Made by a program: the position numbers and the translations under genes
From: Aphelocoma coerulescens
Taxonomy: Eukaryota > Chordata > Aves > Passeriformes > Corvidae
DNA: 64,000 nucleotides
Direction: 5' to 3'
Assembly: GCF_041296385.1 (NCBI RefSeq)
Contig: NC_091015.1
Location: 55,060,345 to 55,124,344, forward strand
Shown here: in pieces, positions 48,401 through 58,054 of the stretch
Position numbering within the stretch: position 1 is the first letter of the stretch
Layout of the letters: the number at the start of each line of letters is the position of its first letter
The notes under the pieces: generated by a model
Told to the model about the DNA's origin: nothing
Databases searched by the model: none
What the model saw: the letters and a program-made list of their open reading frames with translations, nothing else

Positions 48401-50910
48401 CCAAAGCCCTTTTGTTGGGGCATGTGCCAGGAATTCTCGTGCACTTTCATTGCCTGGTACATCGGGTATACAGTCTTCTGGTTTTGTTTCATTCTCCTAC
48501 AAAAAAAAAAAGAAAGATAAGGACAACCTAAAATAAAATAACTCCCTTTCTTTAACTTTGCAAGAATTAATACTTCAAGTGTGCAGACCTTCACTGAACT
48601 GGAAACATATTTTCCCCATAACTATTTTCCTTGTAATACACAAAAGATCTAAAATAGTTGACCATTTCTTTTTTTCTCACCCTTGAATTTTGCAGCCAGA
48701 ACTTTACTGCAAAGGAATTTCATTCCTTCCCATCTATTTTAGTAATTTATTTAAATAAATAATTTAAATGGAAACTTAACACAGAGACTTTTTTATCCTC
48801 TTCCTGCTAATAAGACATAATAATTACAAGGAAGCCTTTACAACACAAAGCCCTGTTTTTTAGGTTAAAAGCATTACCTTATGTCTTAGCTACATAAATT
48901 TGGCAAAAGTAACAATCATGATGAAAGAAGTATTTCAGCCTAAGCAACAGAGAAGAATCCTGAAAAGATGTCATTCAAACTGAAAGTCTGCTTTCTGTTA
49001 ATGGCTCCCCTCTATCCACACTATTAAATACTGTATGAAGTATGCTAAGAGATGACTAAAGTCCTGGTCTCCTTCTGTCTGATTCTGGCCATTTCACTCT
49101 GGATCATCAAGTCAAAGAGGTCAGCTTGTAATGATTCTCTGAGTTTTTCCTGGGAAGCAGTTACTGGTCTCTGTAATTTATATAGGTAACACAGACACTT
49201 AAATGCCTAAAGAACAGGTTTTGTGAAAATCCCTCATAATCCTAAAAAATTACTGCTATTTACCAACCTTAATTAGCCCAGGGGGTGGTTTCTCATAGCT
49301 GAAAAGCAATAGAAATATTGTTAGTCTGCAGCTTCGCACAGACAAATAAATTGAGAAAATACAGTTTTTCAGTGGTATTGAGTTAAAACCTTCAGCTCAC
49401 ATTTTTTCTTAAATTTTACCCCATAACTAATATCCAAGAACTACAGCAGAACACAGATACAGCAAGCTGACCAAGAGACGGCATTTATCATATTAGTATA
49501 TCTCTCTTGCAAATAATCCTTCAGATTCGTATTCTCGTGGGAGCACAACTACTTGCTGTGGATATGTGGTATATTTGATTTAGCTTCAGTTACCATAAAT
49601 GCATAATTCTCTACTCGTTTTCTGCCGCACCCTTCCCCGAGGTCTCACTGATCCAAACTTCTTTACCCCAGCACTGCTGAATCATAGACATAGTCAGCTG
49701 AAAATGTCAAGCCAGACTTTTCCTTACATCTAGCTTTGCCAGCCAAACCTAATACATAATAATTTCATCATCTTCTATGTATTAAACCTAAAGACAGAAC
49801 CCTACTGACCAAAGTACCATATCTTCTGCAGCATTTCTTTGGGGTTAACAGTAAATAAAACAGTTATTAAAATCCAAGTAACAAACAGGTGCTACATAAA
49901 GCACACAGCAACTGAGAAAGTGGTAGAGCGATCTTAGAAGAGGACAGAGATTTTTTTGGTTTTGTTTTCCAATGGCACATGAAGAATAGCACTGTGTAAA
50001 CCTAGAGTCGTGAAATCCTCTGCTTTATGGAAGACTCTTTTCAACAGGACTTTCCAGACATTATCCACGTATTAACTCAGCAGGACACAAAACATCTGTA
50101 CTGGCTGTGCATCATTTTAGGCCATAGGTTTGATGGCATATGCAATATTTCACTGCCTTAGCTGTGCACACGCACACACCCCTACACACCTATAGGATTG
50201 CTAGGCACAATCATACTAATACAATAAAAACAGCACGGAAAAGGTGGTTAAAGTATGTTCATCCCATCTTTATAACAATAGCTTCGGAGTGCTGTTTGGT
50301 GCATTTAATAACAAACAGATTTTCACTTCCACGTGGAAAAGAAAAAAAAAATAAACCTTTTACATCACCTTTTAATCCCAATTTCTTTTTCTTTTTTTTT
50401 TTTTTGTTTTTTTTTAGTCCGTTCTAGTGGAACAACCTCTGCTCCAATGCTGCATCTCAGACTTGGAGGAACCCGGGAGAGCTCCTTCTGTGCCCCAACA
50501 AGCCTTTCGTAAGTCACCAAGCAGCTCTGCAAGTGGCCCCGAAGCCCTTGTGCCGACTCACCCTTAAGGGTACAGGGGCAGAATAATCACCACCCCCCAA
50601 AAAACCCCAAACCCTGCACTGGAAACGAGCCCCAAATGCCGGCTGGGTGTGCTCAGAGCAGAGCCGAGGCGAGAGCCGCGGGCAGCCTCCCCTCCTCCGC
50701 TCCTTACAAAGACTCCAGGTGCTGGATCTTCTGGAGCTGCTGCGCCTCCTGCCTCTTCCGCTTCCTCTCATGCCGGTCCTGCGTCCTGCCGCCGCTCGCC
50801 GCGGGCTCCGCATGGCTCCTGGCCCGCGCCTGGCTGCCCCTCGCCGCCTCCTCCTCCTCCGCTCCCTCCTCCTCGTCCTGCCCCTGCCCCCTGGGCGCCC
50901 GCTGGGCCAT
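45212..50910 (-). CDS. RP9: RP9 (PAP-1), PIM1-associated nuclear protein
   Basis: Nuclear protein that binds PIM1 kinase and is linked to pre-mRNA splicing; human mutations are associated with autosomal dominant retinitis pigmentosa. Six coding exons (50708-50910, 49268-49298, 48367-48496, 47987-48078, 46488-46549, 45212-45431) total 738 bp in phase: 245 residues, against 221 in human. Landmarks in order: a basic helix with KRKRQEAQQLQKIQHLES, FYEKPPPGLIK, PEDCIPDVPGNESAREFLAH, APTKGLWMPLGKEVKVMQ, a zinc-knuckle-like CWRCKRYGHRTGDKEC, FFIKGNQKLEQFRVAHEDPM, IQQLKQLLEDSTSES, then a Ser/Asp-rich stretch and a long Lys/Arg tail. The extra length lies mainly in the acidic N-terminus and the Ser/Asp region. 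No lesions seen. Transcribed from the CpG island at about 50.6-51.1 kb. Confidence 0.97.
45432..46487 (-). other. RP9: RP9 intron 5
   Basis: GT-AG intron between RP9 exons 5 and 6. Nothing else recognised. Confidence 0.88.
46488..46549 (-). CDS. RP9: RP9 coding exon 5 (62 bp)
   Basis: Encodes AHEDPMYDIIRENKRHEKEK(R). Acceptor TTTAAAG, donor AG|GTAAGT. Confidence 0.96.
46550..47986 (-). other. RP9: RP9 intron 4
   Basis: GT-AG intron. Nothing else recognised. Confidence 0.88.
47987..48078 (-). CDS. RP9: RP9 coding exon 4 (zinc-knuckle-like motif)
   Basis: Encodes (C)WRCKRYGHRTGDKECPFFI and KGNQKLEQFRV, with the CX2CX4HX6C cysteine/histidine pattern completed across the splice. Donor GTA|GTGAGT. 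Confidence 0.97.
48367..48496 (-). CDS. RP9: RP9 coding exon 3
   Basis: Encodes ENETKPEDCIPDVPGNESAR, EFLAHAPTKGLWMPLGKEVK and VMQ(C). Acceptor T-rich then GTAG, donor CAGT|GTAAGG. Confidence 0.96.
48497..49267 (-). other. RP9: RP9 intron 2
   Basis: GT-AG intron. Nothing else recognised. Confidence 0.88.
49268..49298 (-). CDS. RP9: RP9 coding exon 2 (31 bp micro-exon)
   Basis: Encodes (F)YEKPPPGLIK. Acceptor TTTTCAG, donor AAG|GTTGGT. Too short for ORF calling but matches the family exactly. Confidence 0.95.
49299..50707 (-). other. RP9: RP9 intron 1
   Basis: First intron, with poly-T runs (T14 at 50392-50405, T9 at 50407-50415). Nothing else recognised. Confidence 0.88.
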
Positions 50911-51115
50911 GGGCGCGGCGGGCAGAGCCGCGGCGGACGGCGGGGCCGCGGCGACGCCCCCTTCCCGCCCCCCGCATCCCGGTTTCCGGCCGAGCGCCGA
51001 CTTCCTCCGGCCGGGCCGCCCTCATCGCTCCGCCCCTCAGGGAGCCCGCTGGGCTTTGTGCTCCTGCTGCCGCAGCCCCGGGCACGCCCGGCGCCTACCG
51101 GGGGTTACGAGTAAC
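50630..51115. promoter_or_regulatory. RP9: CpG island, RP9 promoter and exon 1
   Basis: GC- and CpG-rich stretch covering RP9 coding exon 1 and about 200 bases upstream. Overlapping plus-strand frames of 155-173 codons (50636-51157) are composition artefacts. No divergent gene was recognised on the right. Confidence 0.85.
50708..50910 (-). CDS. RP9: RP9 coding exon 1
   Basis: ATG at 50910-50908 (minus), encoding MAQRAPRGQGQDEEEGAEEE to HLES(F), with donor TCTTT|GTAAGG. The start is the first ATG of the frame inside the CpG island; the N-terminus diverges from mammals, so the start is less certain than the rest. Confidence 0.88.
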
Positions 51116-51179
51116 GTGTGGAGTGTTGTGCCTTCAAAACACCGATATTTAAAGTAAAAAAATTACCAGCGTCCCAATC

Positions 51180-51740
51180 ATTCCTCTCTTGCGAGAGGGC
51201 CACTACTCCGGTCTGGTGAGACCCCACCTGGAGTGCTGCATCCAGCTCTGGGGTCACCCTCACAGGAAGGACATAAAACTGTTCTGGCAACTTCAGAGGA
51301 GGGCCCCCAAGTTGACTAGACGGATGGAGCACCTTTCCTTTGAGGAAAGGCTGAGAGAATTTGGATTGTTCAGCCTGGAGGAGAAAAGGCTTCAGGGTGA
51401 CCTAACTGCAGCCTTCCAGTACATGAAGGGAGCTAGAAGAAAGATGGAGAGGGTCTTTATGCAAGGGTGTGTACTGACAGGACAAGGGGGAGTGGATTAA
51501 AACTGAAAGAGGTAGGTTTAGATTAGATATTAGGAAGAAATTCTTTACTGTGAGGGTGGTGAGGCACTGGCAGAGGTTGCCCAGAGAAGTTGTGGCTGCC
51601 CCATCCCTGGCAGTGTTCAAGGCCAGGTTTGATGGAGCTTGGACCAATCTTGCTTAGTGGAAGGTGTCCCTGCCCATGTCAGGGAGTTGGAACTAGATGA
51701 TCTTTAAGGTCCCTTCCAACTCAAAGCCTTCTGTGATTCA
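51180..51740 (+). mobile_element. CR1 LINE 3' part, longest copy in window
   Basis: About 560 bp of CR1: GGTCTGGTGAGACCCCACCT, GGAGTGCTGCATCCAGCTCT, TTTGAGGAAAGGCTGAGAGA, TTCAGCCTGGAGGAGAAAAG, GTGAGGGTGGTGAGGCACTG and the terminal GATGATCTTTAAGGTCCCTT with TTCTGTGATTC. It begins about 70 bp right of the RP9 CpG island. The frame at 51189-51500 is repeat-derived. Confidence 0.95.
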
Positions 51741-51952
51741 CACACCAGGACTGAGAGGTGTATGGCTACGCATGGGGGAATATAGCAGTGGATTGGCTAC
51801 GAGGTGTCAGGGAGCAGGTGTCTCCAGAGTGGAGGGAAGGCTGAGGGGGTTGCCTCCCTCACCAAGCTGGGGATGCAGCTGAGGGGCCCCTGAGGTTGGG
51901 GCAGAGGGGCTGGGTATGCAAGGAAGGCCCCATCATGGTACTCACTGGGCAT

Positions 51953-52168
51953 TCTTTACTGTGAGGGTGGTGAGGTACTGGAAGAGGTTGCCCAGGGAAA
52001 CTGTGGATGTCCCATTCCTAGAAGTGCTCAGATCCAGGCTGGATGGAGCACTGAGCAACCTGGTCTAGTGAAAGGTGTCCCTGCCCATGGCAAAGGATTT
52101 GGAGCTAGATGATCTTAAAGGTCCTGTCCAACCAAAACCATTCTATGGTTCTATGATTCTATGCTTGC
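51953..52168 (+). mobile_element. CR1 LINE 3' fragment
   Basis: ATTCTTTACTGTGAGGGTGG, TGCCCAGGGAAACTGTGGAT and GATGATCTTAAAGGTCCTGT, ending with TTCTATGGTTCTATGATTCT, the short terminal repeats of CR1. Same orientation and a related subfamily to the copy just left of it. Confidence 0.95.
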
Positions 52169-52324
52169 CATTGACCAAAATACATGTGACTAGAGGGAGG
52201 AGAAGGTCAGCATCCAAAACACTCAGAGTTGGGTTTGGTTTTTCTTTCTTTTACTTTTTTTTTAATGGGTGGGTTGCTGCCATGGAAGGTACATGTTGGT
52301 TACAGAACAAGGTTCTAGCACCAA

Positions 52325-52346
52325 AAAGTCTCTAAATAGAGACTTT
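52325..52346. repeat. Perfect 10-bp inverted repeat, 2-base loop
   Basis: AAAGTCTCTA - AA - TAGAGACTTT. Its right arm is part of a 29-bp unit that recurs at 53881-53909. Confidence 0.85.
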
Positions 52347-52361
52347 GCTTTGGAAGCAAAC
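52333..52361 (+). repeat. 29-bp direct repeat, copy 1
   Basis: TAAATAGAGACTTT, three variable bases, TTGGAAGCAAAC. The second copy lies 1.5 kb away at 53881-53909. Flanks do not obviously match. Confidence 0.85.
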
Positions 52362-53824
52362 CCAGCAAGGTCTGGCTAGGGCCATGCTGCTATAGTGGGA
52401 CCTAGCTGACAAGCAAAGGGCAACCTTCTCTTCAGTGTATGAGCACCCCTAGAGAGCAAATCTACCCCCAGCCTTTGCAGTTTCCTGCTTCGGCTGTGAT
52501 CTCTCTGCTGGAGGATGAGCAACAGAGGTAGGTCAGTGTTGGGAAGGCAAAGTTTAAATTTCTACTTTTGTATCATGCTGAAATTCAAGGGCACATGAGA
52601 TTTCAGGAATTGCTTAAGAGATGAGTGAAATGCAGAAAAATATATCTTAGAAGTCAGGAATTGAAGGTGTTTTTAACTGTGGTTATTGTAGTGCTTCAAA
52701 AATGCACATCAAAGGCAAAGAATGGTAATTGCTATGACAGCACCCTGTGATTCTGAAGTGCGGTAAGACAAACATAGTCCTGAGAATGCCTATCTTTTAC
52801 AAGGGAAAAAGCAATGATACTCATTATTTAACAATGTAGTATTGTTAATCAAGCACTACTTGAATATTATTTTAGCTTTTACTTGTTAAAACCTTATTTG
52901 GGATGAACATTCACATGTCATGTTTCTCACTTGCATTCACCTAAGTGGCTGCCATTGTAACTTCAGATCCCAGGAAACTATTTTTGTCCAATTAATCATC
53001 ACGGTCCTTTTCAAGGCAAAAGGTGCTTATTTTAAAGTTTAAACAAAATAATCTAGCTTTTGCATGTCATGACACTAATATACACTATTGATGAAGATTT
53101 TTATTTCACGCACCAAATTTTGTAGGTTTACTGGCCCTGGAAAGAATGCAGCAGCCTTTCTAAGACAGAGCAACACTCAGCAGCAAAGCAACATAACCTT
53201 GCTGATATACTTGTCAAAAAAACCCAACTCCTACTCTACATAAACTGATTCTAACCTATCCATCTGGCTGACTTGTTATGAGATGGTGCATAAATTGTGA
53301 GTAAACCATTTTCATTCATCCCATGGATTTGTAGACAGCTTGTGTGTTTTCCTTTGCAGCAGGCCTTTGGGGAGTTTTATTGATAGCCTTTCCTTGGGCC
53401 TAAACTCAGAAGAACAGGCTGAACTGCTGGCATGTCTTGAAAAGGCAAATCACAGCAGCTGACCTGAGGTGCAAAACTCCATTAAGACCTCTTGTCTAAA
53501 GGCTTAGAGGCGAAATCAGTTTATTTGCTAATCTGAGTTAAATATCTGTGTATGAGGCAAATGCAAGATGATGTGGTTAATATAACCCACTGTGAAGTGG
53601 GTTAAGTAGATGACTTGATATTTGCTGGAGGCTAAGAGATTTGCTGCTGTGACACTCCTAGCGTGTGGGAACATGTCAAATTGCAATCACTCCCTTACAT
53701 GGTCATGTATCTTCAAGGAACAAGTCAGGTAGGAGAAATAGTTTTATGTGTTGCAATTACATTTAAAATGTCTGAAAGAACTTAGATGAGACACATGATC
53801 AATTTTTCACTCTATTTAGAGAAA

Positions 53825-53849
53825 TGGCAATAGTTACCAACTATTGCCA
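53825..53849. repeat. Perfect 11-bp inverted repeat, 3-base loop
   Basis: TGGCAATAGTT - ACC - AACTATTGCCA, followed immediately by a partial further copy (CAATAGTTA). No associated gene. Confidence 0.85.
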
Positions 53850-53880
53850 ATAGTTAGGGACCAGCTGGACTGCTGCCTGG

Positions 53881-53909
53881 TAAATAGAGACTTTATGTTG
53901 GAAGCAAAC
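53881..53909 (+). repeat. 29-bp direct repeat, copy 2
   Basis: Same unit as 52333-52361, differing only in the central three bases (ATG in place of GCT). Confidence 0.85.
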
Positions 53910-56900
53910 TGAAGTGATATAATAGAGGTTTTTGGCCCCCCTTTCAGGCTAGTGTTGTTATTTTCAAGTACCTTTTTACTTCACTTTTTCAAACCAGCAG
54001 AGTAGTCAGACTATGGAACAGCTTTCCAGCATGATAGGACAGTGACAGAAAACCTAATATGATTCTAAGATGGAGTGTTTCCAGTTTATGAATGGTATTC
54101 TCTGCGGGAGATGTGTGCAATAGCAAAAGAGACAGGAGTTCTCCAGAAACCCCGCCAGTCTCATACACTCTGGACTGTCCTAACTTGGCTGAAGTAAGAA
54201 GCCTTCTGCCAGTTTGGAGCAGGTAAGGGCCTGGCTTAGATGACCTCAGATTCAATGACTTCAACCTTGACAGAATAATTGGCACAAATTCAGGAGCTAA
54301 GTGCATGGTCTCAACAGAAGTGTGGGGTTGCAATGGAGGCAGAAGGACAGACCATAGTATATATAATCCTCTTCTTACTGTTAAGTCAGTGGGATCTTGG
54401 CTGTGTTCTTTGCATCCCAGTGGCTTGTACACCCAGGCTGTAATTTCTGATCAGATCAGGACATTTGGAAGTCATCTTTACTGCAATAACTTTATGGGGC
54501 ACACAGGAGGTAAAATTCAATAGATACATAAATCTGCTTAGACACAGTGGTTTAAATGTGTTCTTTCTTCAGTTTGATACAAATAATTTTCAGTGCACTT
54601 TCTCATCTGTCTTAGAAATGAACTTTATCACTTTATTACCCTTAGAAGTATCAAGGTCAGGCTTTTTTAGTAAGAGGAGATTATTTAAAACTGTAGGTAG
54701 CTCCAGAGTTTCTTTTTTCCCCTCTTTTGCTGAGAAGAAACCCTGGATTCCTGTGTTGCACACTTACCAAAGAAGACAATTGTTTTCATATCAGTCCTTA
54801 GGAAAGATCAAAACAAAATGAATTGTGAAAAGGAGGGAGTAGGAAAAAACCTGTTATTTTAATTTCTATGTATTCTGAAGGAAAGATGCTCGGCATCTGT
54901 AAATTGCTTAAATCCACTCTATTTCAAGGGTTTATATTAACTGAGGATCTGGTTCCTGGTACATAGAAGGAGACTTATTTGAAGTTACGGGGTGGGTTTT
55001 TTTTTCCTTTATTTGAATATAGTGCTTCAGCCATTTCAAGAAGTTAATTTTTTGGGGAAATGTTGTCTTACCACTGGTGTCATGGCACTGTAATTCCAGC
55101 TTCATCCAAACATCTGAGCAGAAACATTAACTGCTGTTGCAACATGAAGTATCTGAAAGCCGTTATTTTTCATGGCGTCCACTACAACTTTAAAATGCTT
55201 CAGTTACAAGCGATAGCACTGGGACCAAATTAACTTACATCTATGTCATCCCATGGGCATCAGTATTCCTGTGAGAGTGTAGCCCTGGCAGAATGTCAGC
55301 CAGTCTGTTTTTCTCCATTTTTGGCTGGCTAGAGCTTTGGGCCAGGATCTGTTTCTTATTATGTGTCAGATATTACGCATGGGAGAGGAATCCAGAAACC
55401 GTGTTAGGCTTCATGGGAAGTTAAGCACCTCCTAATGGGATCCAGAAGAAGCAGCAGGCTGAGCAGAGCACAGTCGAAATCCAGAATGGCCAGCCCATGG
55501 CTGCCCAAATCTAGATGACTGGAGACATTCAGAATAGAGTGAGTCTAAGCTCTGGGCCACTTCTGACTACAGGGAAGGCTGTCTCAGAACCGCAGTGGCC
55601 CTTTAGCCACTTGGGAACCTCAGCTATGAGGAGAGGTGCTGACATCCTTTCTTACAGAGAATAGTTTTTCTGAAGTGGAAATGCTGGCAGTTTCTTTTGA
55701 TACTACTTTAGCATTAGAAAATGAGAGACTTAGATTTGGTTCCCTCCTTGGTCTGGGTATTCAGTGATGGGAGGTTCTGTGTCACTGGGACAAAATACCC
55801 CCAAAGTGTCAGGCTAACAGCTACATCAGTGGGGGCCACCTACTATTCATAATTCACTCTTTGGAAGCAGTAGAGAGAAGCATTTGAGATTCATGGGGCC
55901 AGAATGACAAGTGTGAATTTGGCTGTGAGTACACTAAGAGGAGTGCCCATCCAAACATGGAAACTCTATGTCTTTCTGTGAGATACAAAATCAATACTCT
56001 AAGCAAGGACCAGAGCCTTGTTCTTCCCTGACTAGCACCATTGCACCAGGTGACAATATTGTGCTCCTAGTTCCTGCTTCTCAGATTAATCTCATATTTA
56101 CAACGATACTGCTCAGCAGTGAAGTGTTCCTGCACACCTGAACCTTTACGGTGGTGTTCACTGCCATATGTCATCACATAAAGGGAGTGAGTGAGTGTTA
56201 CGATCCAGTTATTGAGAGATGCCTCACCAGAATGTACTAACCAGCCTTACCTCCATTAGGCTTGGAATTAGCTCCTTCCTGTTGCAAATTCTTCTCTTCT
56301 GTGCTTACCTCAAGTTCCTGATGTGGGGGTTTATCTTGTAACAAGTTCCTTCAGATGCCTTGACAGTGTGTGAGACAGGCAGTTGTGGCCTTAAGCCAGC
56401 AGCAAATGTCTGGAAGAACATGATGGCTGCAGCTGCATTTTGTACAGTCCTGATCCTCTTGGTAGTTGATATTATCTGTACATGTCTACATGTACAAAAT
56501 AAGCCTTTTAGGAAAATTGGGCAGAAGAACATCAAACTTCCATCAAAGCTGGATTCAAACCAAGCACAGGTGTGAAGTAAGCATTGAACTGTTTATTTCT
56601 ATAAAGACTAGGTTACTATGTAGTTAATTCAAAAATGTGCACTTGCAGGGAAGTTTTATAGCTAAGCAAGGAAGCATCTCTGGAAATTAGTTGAGCAAAG
56701 TGGTTTGAACTGCAGCTTTAATTTGAAGTCCCTTGAACAGCTACATCCCCTTTTGAGCACTCAAATCTTTTCATGGGATCTATCCCAAAGACTGATAAGC
56801 TGGAACTTAAAAGAGGAATGTTTGTCTTTCTTTTTGTGAATTCTATCCTCCAAAGCTTTGGTAGATGATTGCACTGAGGAACTCCCTCCATCCTTCTGTG

Positions 56901-57267
56901 GAGATACCATCTTACTGATCACTTGGAGTTTGTAAAGTCCCCTGCTCCATCAGAAGTGTAATGCATACCATCTCTTCAAGCCACCACTCAGTGAAAAGAA
57001 TCTTTCTTTAATTATTTTTCATTATTTTAATTCACTTAAATCTTTAAGGACATGAAATCATTGTATAACTTACATTTTTCATTGGGTTTTGCCTTTTGTT
57101 TTCTGGTCTTTATAAATAAAGACAAATAACCATATGTAGTCCCAGACATTTTGTGTTGTGACATTTGCATTTTTTTTCCCAGAAATAAAAATTTTTCATA
57201 TTTGATGAGTGTATATTTGTGTAGTACACTCTTGATATAGTGCTGTACCTCTGTGTATACACTGACA

Positions 57268-57605
57268 TTGAATCACAGAATCACTAAGGTTGGAAAGACC
57301 TCCAGGATCATTGAGTCCAACCTTAGACTGATCACAGCCTTGCCGACTAGACCAGAGGACTAAGTGCCATGTCCAGTCGTTTCCTGTACACCTCCTGGGA
57401 TGGTGACTCCACCACCTCCCTGGGCAGCCCGTTCCAATGCCTGACCTCCCTTCCAATGAAGAAATTCTTCCTGATGTCCAAGTGGAAACTCTCCTGGCAC
57501 AGCTTGAGGCTGCATCCTCTCGTTCTATCACTGGTTGCCTGGGAGAAGAGACCAATCCCCACCTTGCTACGACCTTCTTTCAGGTACTTGTAGAGAGCAA
57601 CATGT
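57268..57605 (-). mobile_element. CR1 LINE 3' fragment, reverse orientation
   Basis: Complement of the CR1 end: 'AATCACAGAATCACTAAGGT', 'TTGGAAAGACCTCCAGGATC', 'ACCTCCCTGGGCAGCCCGTT', 'AATGAAGAAATTCTTCCTGA' and 'GGGAGAAGAGACCAATCCCC'. Well preserved, so probably younger than the 28.9-kb copy of the same type. Confidence 0.95.
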
Positions 57606-58014
57606 TGTCTCTTCTGCTAATGGAGAGCCCCAAGTACATCATTACAGAGGCAAAGTTTTATTTACCTTCAAGGGACTTTACCTGAGTAAGGACTGGTCCC
57701 ATTTGGGAACTGTGTGAACAGTAGGAGCATTCAGATGCTAATGGCATGTTATATAACAGTAGAGAAGGGAGATTTTGGCTGACAACCCTTGCACGGTCTC
57801 CCAACTTCTTACAAACCATACCATCCTTTGTGGGATCATTTGTGCCCAAGCTGAGTGGCCAGGACTTTGGTTTCACAAGAAACAGCCAAATGCAATGAAA
57901 TCCATAATTCTCTATTTATCTGTTTTTTACAGATGAAAGTTTGAGTCAGAATTGCTGTAATTTGAACCCCTTATTAGAGGGATGATAATTATTCCAGATT
58001 GAATGTTCCTCTTG

Positions 58015-58054
58015 TATTATATATACATATATATATACATATATATATATATAG
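58015..58054. repeat. AT microsatellite
   Basis: TATATA/ACATAT alternation of about 40 bp, likely polymorphic. Confidence 0.9.

Larger units (their letters stand above)
52362..57267. other. Intergenic DNA right of RP9
   Basis: Apart from the short repeats listed separately, no gene, RNA or repeat family was recognised. Frames such as 53989-54432 (minus) and 54465-54821 (plus) lack any domain-like sequence. Confidence 0.55.

Noticed and set aside
50636..51157. Three overlapping plus-strand frames of 155-173 codons
   Set aside because: GC-rich shadows of RP9 exon 1 and its promoter; the minus strand carries the recognisable protein.
51189..51500. 103-codon frame resembling proteins annotated in many birds
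   Set aside because: It is translated CR1 3' sequence, not a host gene.
57196..57685. Open frames up to 119 codons on both strands
   Set aside because: They overlap a reverse-oriented CR1 3' end; repeat-derived.
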